From positions 554,409 through 618,408 of the forward strand of contig CAKQCB010000002.1 of assembly GCA_934216615.1 (NCBI GenBank): 64,000 nucleotides of DNA. The letters are read 5' to 3'. The notes beneath the pieces were generated by a model. It was given only the letters and a program-made list of their open reading frames with translations, did not search any database and was not told where the DNA came from. Made by a program: the position numbers and the translations under genes. Below, piece after piece: positions 58,919 to 64,000 of this stretch; position 1 is the stretch's first letter; each line of letters opens with the position of its first letter. The stretch comes from an uncultured Anaerolineae bacterium. Lineage in GTDB: Bacteria; Chloroflexota; Anaerolineae; Aggregatilineales; Phototrophicaceae.

Positions 58919-60973
58919 ATGTCGAATAAGTCATCTGATGCCAAATCACTTCCTCCCCTCAAGTTACGCCAAGTTTTCATAGAATTCCTGATCATCTTCG
59001 CTGTTTTTTTATGGGTAACGTCTCACTTTCATCAATTTAGCAGTGACATCCTTATCAATAACCTTGATATTGTCCCGCTCTCAAGATCGGCAGATTTTGC
59101 AGGTCATTTCTTACGTACAGAAGGTGCTATCCCCTTATGGAATCCGTTTATTGGGAATGGCGAACCGATGTTAGAGGCAGTCTCCTCTTTCATCCTCAAC
59201 CCGTTCATGTCTTTGCCAAGTATGCTCTTAGGTGCACGCCCGGGTGTTTTAATCACGATTCTTTTACACGGCCTACTCATGGGAATTGGGGGTTGGGTTC
59301 TCGCCCGTGTGATTGGGTTACATGCGGCGGGGCGCGTTTTTATAGGTATCCTGCTGATAAGTAATGGAAGTTACACAGGCGCTTTAAGTCACGGGGTGTT
59401 TCAGCTCTCGCAAAGTCAGGCATATATCCCCTATGTTTTAGCAGGGATGGTTACACTGTTATTTCTTCCCTATAAACGCACAGGGATGCTTCTTTTCGTC
59501 ACCACGACGATGTTATTAATCTTTAGTGGCAGTTTTTGGTATGTGTTACCCGTCGCTTTTACATGCGCGTTGATCGGGCTGTTCGCGTTCATCAACCCCC
59601 GCGCAGACCGAAAACGTATCCTGAAACAACTCATCACAGCGGGTCTTTTTGTGGTGGGGTGTAGTGCGATTCGCCTTTTCACCATGAATCGCGACCTGCT
59701 CTACCATACCTACCATAGTTATGACTATATCTTGAGTTACACTCAAGTTTTCTATAATTTTTTTGATCCCAATTACACCCATGACATGGGCAGATGGTTT
59801 ATTGTCTATCACTATATCGTGCCCGCGCTCACACTCACCGTGATCGTGCTTTTTGCGATGCTCACGTTTTGGAAATTTGAGTATCGTTTTACGGGTGGTT
59901 GGACGGTCATCCTCGCGGGGATTGTGAGTGTTGGCGTATTCGCCTTTTTTGGGATGGGGCCTACCCCTGAGTTAGAAGCCGTTCATGAAGCCTTACCTGT
60001 GTTACGCGATTGGCGCAATACAGGGCGGATGGCAGCGGCAGCCACCCCTTGGGTCATTCTCGCTGTAGGATGGCTCTTCGACCGTGTTTTCAGCGTACTT
60101 CTACAAATATTTCAGACTCAACACGTAATGCGGTTTTTGGGCATGGCGGGCATCATCAGCTTGAGCGTGCTTGCCTTATGGAGCGCCGAAAATGTAGGCG
60201 TAAATTGGCGTAAATCGGTATATCTTGAAGAAACAGAGGCTTTTTTCTCAAATGAAAATCGGGGGGCATCCCTTTTAAGAGAACAATACCCCAGTGCGTT
60301 TCTCTCCATTCATAGCGGTTGGATTCTACACTACGCGCTCAATGACAATTTAATTCGCCATCCATACGGTGATAATGAAGTTTTTACGATGGGCTTACCT
60401 CCAACAATTGGCGCTTGGCAACCTAATTTTTTGGCTGAATTTACGTTCGGTGATGATCCAGAATCCGGCAACGGTATGATCCTGCTGGATAATGGCTATG
60501 TCGAAATGCCAGAAATGCCCATCGATCCTTTGATTGGCGCGCTCATCGATAGAAACCCACGTGCATTAGCCTATGCTTTCGTCACATCCGAAACGACGAT
60601 TATCGAAAACGAAGCTAAGCAAATGTTCAATGACAATACCACCCCGGCAACATACTATCATCGCATGGATGAGATTGAAGTATTGCTGGATGGAAGTAGC
60701 GAGGAAGATGTCTTGGTCGTGCAAGAAACTGCTTACCCGGGCTGGCGAGTAAGCATCAACGGTGACACGGTACCGATTGAGTCTGTAAATGGGCGTATTG
60801 CCGTCCGATTACCACAAAATGCAGGCGGTCTACACGTATTATTTGAATACAAACCCTTAAATTTATATGTGACTGGCGCCGTGACGGTGATCAGTATCTT
60901 TATCCTGATCGGCTACTCATTACACGTCGATCAACACCTGAAACGCAGGACTTCGCGCTCAACTTCCGGATGA
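58919..60973 (+). CDS. YfhO-like multi-pass membrane protein
   Basis: 684 residues, about 12-13 TM helices in the first ~470, then an outside domain (~480-650) and a last TM (~655-675). The early loop DFAGHFLRTEGAIPLWNPFIGNGEPML is the signature of YfhO/GT-C-like proteins, which are thought to act on lipid-linked sugars (YfhO glycosylates lipoteichoic acid in Bacillus). The C-terminal VLVVQETAYPGWRVSINGDTV is also typical. The last 15 nt overlap, tail to tail, the end of the Tat gene on the other strand. Confidence 0.87.
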   Translation: MSNKSSDAKSLPPLKLRQVFIEFLIIFAVFLWVTSHFHQFSSDILINNLDIVPLSRSADFAGHFLRTEGAIPLWNPFIGNGEPMLEAVSSFILNPFMSLPSMLLGARPGVLITILLHGLLMGIGGWVLARVIGLHAAGRVFIGILLISNGSYTGALSHGVFQLSQSQAYIPYVLAGMVTLLFLPYKRTGMLLFVTTTMLLIFSGSFWYVLPVAFTCALIGLFAFINPRADRKRILKQLITAGLFVVGCSAIRLFTMNRDLLYHTYHSYDYILSYTQVFYNFFDPNYTHDMGRWFIVYHYIVPALTLTVIVLFAMLTFWKFEYRFTGGWTVILAGIVSVGVFAFFGMGPTPELEAVHEALPVLRDWRNTGRMAAAATPWVILAVGWLFDRVFSVLLQIFQTQHVMRFLGMAGIISLSVLALWSAENVGVNWRKSVYLEETEAFFSNENRGASLLREQYPSAFLSIHSGWILHYALNDNLIRHPYGDNEVFTMGLPPTIGAWQPNFLAEFTFGDDPESGNGMILLDNGYVEMPEMPIDPLIGALIDRNPRALAYAFVTSETTIIENEAKQMFNDNTTPATYYHRMDEIEVLLDGSSEEDVLVVQETAYPGWRVSINGDTVPIESVNGRIAVRLPQNAGGLHVLFEYKPLNLYVTGAVTVISIFILIGYSLHVDQHLKRRTSRSTSG

Positions 60974-61483
60974 CCATGTACCGAAATGACCCTCTGATTC
61001 AGAAGGGGCGTTCGGCTCGGAAGCTGAATCAGATTCAGCGGTAGACCATGTACCCAGATAGGGGGTAGAAGGGGCATTTTCGGCAGGTGGATTGGACGAT
61101 TTCTTCGCGGGTGTCACAGGCTTATAAGACTTTACATCCCCTTGAGATTTGAGAACACGAGAGTTTTCGCGCATCGTCGCCATATCCTTCTGGATTTCTT
61201 CGAGAGGTTCGGCGATTGGCCTGCCGTATTTGGTCACGATACGCCCCGCTTCTTGTTGAAGATCATGGCGGGTAGGGATGTCTTTCGGCACGTTGACATC
61301 AACACCGGCTTTATCAAACTCATTTTGTAAGACGCTGGCCGCTTCTACCCACATTTTACGTACTTTGGAGAGATATGTGCCTAGCACATACGACCATTGA
61401 ATCATGCGTTTAGGGCCTGCCACAATCAGCATAAGGATTAGAATCGCGACGAGTTCCCATGTACCTACACCAAAAATTTCCAT
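60959..61483 (-). CDS. TatA/TatB-like twin-arginine translocase subunit
   Basis: 174 residues. One N-terminal TM (~4-22: FGVGTWELVAILILMLIVAGPKRM), with the hinge GPKRM, an amphipathic helix (LGTYLSKVRKMWVEA) and then a long soluble tail. Length and the polar Glu-rich helix resemble TatB more than TatA. The tail carries two copies of a GTWS motif (LGTWS at 143-147, FGTWS at 167-171) in a Ser/Pro/Glu-rich region, which is unusual. No TatC is adjacent. Convergent overlap of 15 nt with the YfhO-like gene. Confidence 0.85.
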   Translation of the reverse strand: MEIFGVGTWELVAILILMLIVAGPKRMIQWSYVLGTYLSKVRKMWVEAASVLQNEFDKAGVDVNVPKDIPTRHDLQQEAGRIVTKYGRPIAEPLEEIQKDMATMRENSRVLKSQGDVKSYKPVTPAKKSSNPPAENAPSTPYLGTWSTAESDSASEPNAPSESEGHFGTWSSGS

Positions 61484-61498
61484 CTCAGGCAGCCTTCA

Positions 61499-62104
61499 TT
61501 AAACCTTGTTTTCATCAGTTGGTATGGAGGGTTCTTGTTCTCTTAAGCGTGCATAGATCAGAAGGTCGCGCAGTTGACCCGCTTTATCACGCGCTTCATT
61601 GCGTAAATGTGCCTCTTTGAGATACCCCGTTCGCTGAGCCACCGCCGCGCTTGCAAGATTACGAGCATCACAGCGAATCTCGATACGTTCAGCGTGGAAA
61701 CGCTCAAAGAGCAGTTGCGAAAGCAGATTCACCGCCTCGGTCATGATCCCCTTGCCCGTTTCACCTTTACGAAGCCAATAGCCAATCTCAAAGCGGGGCA
61801 CACTCCAGTCAATATGATGAGCGCCACACCATCCGATCATGCGCTTTTGATCGGGCGCGTACACATAGTAAATTAAATCCGTCTTTGCGCGTTCTTTCAC
61901 ATGGATTTCTAAAATTGTGGTTTCGGCTTCCGCCAAAGAAGGGACATGATGAATCGACGGTATCCACCATAAAAGCTCGGTTTCCGTCTCACGGATCGCT
62001 TCCATGAGCTGAGGCGCATCAGATAACTGTGGCATCCGTAGATAAAAACATGAACCCGCGATGATTTCAGGGATATGAAGCGGCACAAAATGTTGCATGA
62101 TCAA
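61499..62104 (-). CDS. GNAT acetyltransferase (RimJ/RimL type), paralog A
   Basis: 201 residues. Acetyl-CoA site: YWLRKGETGKGIMTEAVNLLSQLLF (R/Q-x-x-G-x-G/A region) and RIEIRCDARNLASAAVAQRTGYLKEAHLRNEA, the conserved RimJ/RimL end. It would N-acetylate a protein N-terminus or a small amine. It is close to the neighbouring GNAT gene (shared FHAERIEIRCD and FEIGYW). A promoter-like TATAAT precedes it on the minus strand (62143-62138). Ends 16 nt upstream of the Tat start. Confidence 0.92.
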   Translation of the reverse strand: MIMQHFVPLHIPEIIAGSCFYLRMPQLSDAPQLMEAIRETETELLWWIPSIHHVPSLAEAETTILEIHVKERAKTDLIYYVYAPDQKRMIGWCGAHHIDWSVPRFEIGYWLRKGETGKGIMTEAVNLLSQLLFERFHAERIEIRCDARNLASAAVAQRTGYLKEAHLRNEARDKAGQLRDLLIYARLREQEPSIPTDENKV

Positions 62105-62148
62105 GTTAGCATTTCAATGAATAGACGTCGATGAAGGATTATAACCCC

Positions 62149-62718
62149 CTAGTCAGTGTCCCGTAAACGGGCGAAAACTAAAGTATCGCGCAGGTTGCCT
62201 TGCGGGTCGCGCGTTTCGCGCCGTAGGCAGGCTTCTAATAAATAACCTGCCCGTCGCGCAACCGACGCACTTCCGCGATTACGCGAATCGCACCGAATTT
62301 CAATACGTTCGGCATGAAATTGTTCAAATAAAAGATTGGTGATTAATCGTGTCGCTTCTGTCGCGTAGCCGTTGCCTGTTTCGCTGGTGCGCACCCAATA
62401 TCCAATTTCGAAGCGCGGGACATCCCAATAGATATGATGAACACCACACGCCCCTAACACGCGCCGATCCTCTTTAGAAAACATGTAGTAACTAAATTCA
62501 CGGCGATGCCTTTCGCTCTCTTGCCATATTTGAATGACCGATTCACTCTCTTCAACCGTAGGAATCGTTTGCGCCCAAGGCATCCACAGGCGAAGCTCTT
62601 CATGGCTTTCGGTGATGGCTTCGACCATCGCGGGTGCATCTTGGAACTGAGGAAACCGAAGGCGTAGTTTAGACGATTCTAGCACTTCAGGGACATTCAT
62701 TGGGATATAGCGGCTCAT
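62149..62718 (-). CDS. GNAT acetyltransferase (RimJ/RimL type), paralog B
   Basis: 189 residues, same family as the next gene. YWVRTSETGNGYATEATRLITNLLF holds the acetyl-CoA loop, and RIEIRCDSRNRGSASVARRAGYLLEACLRRE is the C-terminal core. The N-terminus MSRYIPMNVPEVLESSKLRLRFP parallels paralog A. The two form a tandem duplicate with diverged ends, spaced by 44 nt. Substrate unknown. Confidence 0.92.
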   Translation of the reverse strand: MSRYIPMNVPEVLESSKLRLRFPQFQDAPAMVEAITESHEELRLWMPWAQTIPTVEESESVIQIWQESERHRREFSYYMFSKEDRRVLGACGVHHIYWDVPRFEIGYWVRTSETGNGYATEATRLITNLLFEQFHAERIEIRCDSRNRGSASVARRAGYLLEACLRRETRDPQGNLRDTLVFARLRDTD

Positions 62719-62764
62719 AATAGCTCATATCTTTTTAAAAGAGATCAAGTGCTTCATTATAAAT

Positions 62765-62795
62765 AAAAAGAGCACTGAAAATCAGCGCTCTTTTT
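62765..62795 (-). terminator. hairpin downstream of the PPC-like protein gene
   Basis: AAAAAGAGCACTGA (62765-62778) and TCAGCGCTCTTTTT (62782-62795) pair with one mismatch and a 3-nt loop, with the A/T ends giving a U-tract on either strand. It lies 22 nt past the stop of the gene at 62817 and upstream of the GNAT gene, so it most likely ends the former. Confidence 0.8.
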
Positions 62796-62816
62796 AAGCT
62801 CTAAATCTATTTAAGA

Positions 62817-63626
62817 TTAATAACTGCGCGTCTCGAGCAGAACAGGGTTCGGGAAGGCGGGATCAATTGTGTAGGTTGATGAAGCGGCTGCAGGGCATCC
62901 ATTCCAGATGAACAAGTAAGATTTGCCATTCGCTAAGGGCGAAACTAAGGCCAACTGTCCCTCATGGGTGAGGGAAACTGTGATGCCACTGCCGTTTGCA
63001 ATCACATCACCGCCCGTTGCGGATGCGACCTCTTCTGCAGATACGCTGAAAGCGAAAACGCCTTCACTCGCACTATTCACCGCGTAAATATCAGAACGGT
63101 TTTCATGGCAATACACCACCGCCGTCGCTTGTTGATGCGGATTCAAGCGACCATCCGTAAAAGGATGTTCAGCGCTGAGGGGCATTGTCGTGACAATAGT
63201 GAGCGTGTAAGGTCCCGTTTGATTTCCAAAGCCATCCGCACGGAAGGTGTATGTCCCTGTAACAGGCGCAGTGAAACTCAAAAATGAGCTGTCGAAAGCA
63301 TTACAATCCACCCCGTCTGGGCTGTCGTCATTACCAAACCCATCATCATTGTAAACATTTGCATTGATGAGGTCCGATGGATCCACGCCGGGAAAATAAA
63401 CGCTTAGAACAGGGTCTAAGGGGCGATCATTCGGGGCAATCTCATCACATACAAGGGTTGCAGATGCTTGCTCACCCTCCACAAGATCAACGGTGTACAG
63501 ATCATATTGTGCACCACTAGCAATATTGCCACTATACGACGCAGTCAATGCCAATGCACTTTGAGCAACAATCAGCGCTGCCCCCAATAAACAACCTGTG
63601 ATCCAAAAACGGTGTAACTTGTTCAT
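62817..63626 (-). CDS. exported PPC-like (pre-peptidase C-terminal) protein
   Basis: 269 residues. Signal peptide at 1-26 (FWITGCLLGAALIVAQSALA). Residues ~27-145 match the PPC beta-sandwich pattern: SYSGNIASGAQYDLYTVDLVEGEQASATL, then FLSFTAPVTGTYTFRADGFGNQTGPYTLTI, a domain that usually flanks secreted proteases but here stands alone. The second half (~150-269) has paired Cys (VVYCHENRS and NGCPAAASS) and another beta-rich unit. No enzyme motif. The gene is preceded by an AT-rich promoter region. Confidence 0.82.
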   Translation of the reverse strand: MNKLHRFWITGCLLGAALIVAQSALALTASYSGNIASGAQYDLYTVDLVEGEQASATLVCDEIAPNDRPLDPVLSVYFPGVDPSDLINANVYNDDGFGNDDSPDGVDCNAFDSSFLSFTAPVTGTYTFRADGFGNQTGPYTLTIVTTMPLSAEHPFTDGRLNPHQQATAVVYCHENRSDIYAVNSASEGVFAFSVSAEEVASATGGDVIANGSGITVSLTHEGQLALVSPLANGKSYLFIWNGCPAAASSTYTIDPAFPNPVLLETRSY

Positions 63627-64000
63627 TTTAGCCTCCAGCTAAAACTCATCTTTATAAAAAGCATTAAATCACGAAGCTAAAATGCGAGATATGTACAACC
63701 TATAAATCAAATTTACGATTTTAATTTCAGTATTTATTACATATATATATTTTATAGCGAGCAATTATTGACGAGCATAGCTTTTGAATATCAGCCCATG
63801 AGAAAACGCTGTTTACACAAAATATATGATCAGAAATCATGCTCATTTTAGGATTTAAAAGCAGGGAATAGGGTAGATAGAATCAGGGACAGGCACAAGG
63901 TAGGGGGAAACAAAAAACGCGCTGTGTGCGCGTTCTTTTGTGTGTTTCGTGTTTGGTATCGGTTGTCGAAGGATATGATGACGAGAACGGGGTGTCGGTT
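63627..64000. other. gene-free end of the window
   Basis: 374 nt without a coding frame I can support. The first ~200 nt are AT-rich and should hold the promoter of the PPC-like protein gene on the minus strand. The last ~65 nt could be the tail of a further gene on either strand, but no signature is visible. The only structure I see is the hairpin at 63916-63934. Confidence 0.5.
63916..63934 (-). terminator. hairpin near window end
   Basis: AACGCGC (63916-63922), loop TGTGT, GCGCGTT (63928-63934), a perfect 7-bp stem. Read on the minus strand it is followed by a T-run (TTTTTTG), so it would end a minus-strand gene that lies to the right, outside the window. The plus-strand run (CTTTT) is weaker. 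Confidence 0.6.

Noticed and set aside
20..63287. Many open frames of 60-140 codons opposite or out of frame with the genes listed
   Set aside because: They lie inside well-supported genes, lack family motifs and ribosome sites, and have odd Arg/Ser/Pro-rich composition, so they are shadows.
63700..63770. AT-rich stretch near the window end as a replication origin
   Set aside because: No DnaA-box cluster or dnaA/dnaN neighbours; simple AT-richness fits a promoter region.

Overview
The window looks like chromosomal DNA of a Chloroflexota bacterium, probably an Anaerolineae-like lineage. This is inferred from the gene set: eukaryote-like Ser/Thr kinases with outside sensor domains, a DUF5679-type zinc ribbon, Thr/Pro-rich linkers in secreted proteins, lipoproteins and DUF11 repeats, and many TPR proteins with one membrane anchor. 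No rRNA or marker gene settles it. Coding density is very high. Many neighbouring genes overlap by 4 nt, and several convergent pairs have almost no space between their stops. I saw no tRNA, rRNA, CRISPR array, insertion sequence, integrase or phage gene.

Layout. 1-784: 3' part of rtcB. 862-9489 (-): two receptor-like kinases, each with a cytoplasmic kinase, one TM segment and an outside sugar-binding-protein-like domain, followed by two sugar ABC permeases (one greatly enlarged) and the solute-binding protein. 9733-10812 (+): exported C39-like peptidase with TPRs. 10913-15049 (-): zinc-ribbon-TIR protein, recA, then a set of msrB, free-Met-sulfoxide reductase and dus. 15191-20323: HtrA protease, MocR-type regulator, a lipoprotein, and a phosphoesterase-DtxR pair.

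20331-31403 (-): a long co-directional run. It starts with four glycosyltransferases and a flippase (surface glycan assembly), followed by an epimerase-like SDR, a hydratase-2 hot-dog enzyme and four tandem DUF3592-like membrane proteins. 31494-43225: an ABC-2-like membrane protein, M3 oligopeptidase, a HerA/DUF87 ATPase with coiled-coil tail, an exported PLD-type protein, a disordered protein carrying three QDFSxLxxFF motifs coupled to an ankyrin protein, holB and murJ.

43517-50338 (+): three tandem membrane-anchored TPR proteins behind a good sigma-70-type promoter, then a small membrane protein whose Shine-Dalgarno sequence lies inside a 13-bp stem, and a secreted clan-A glycosidase. 50343-55531 (-): lipase-like hydrolase, YtcJ-type amidohydrolase and a large SH3b/DUF11 surface protein. 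55825-58812 (+): iron-siderophore binding protein, FecE-like ATPase and a sucrase/ferredoxin-like protein, with no permease gene. 58919-63626: YfhO-like membrane protein, TatA/B-like protein, two GNAT paralogs and an exported PPC-like protein. The last 374 nt hold no gene I can support.

The most notable unit is the kinase-transporter block (862-9489). Two transmembrane kinases that appear to sense a periplasmic-type ligand sit directly upstream of a sugar importer. This suggests sugar sensing by Ser/Thr phosphorylation rather than by a two-component system. The DUF3592 array, the TPR array, the zinc-ribbon-TIR protein, the QDFS-motif protein and the permease-less iron cassette are further candidates for undescribed biology.
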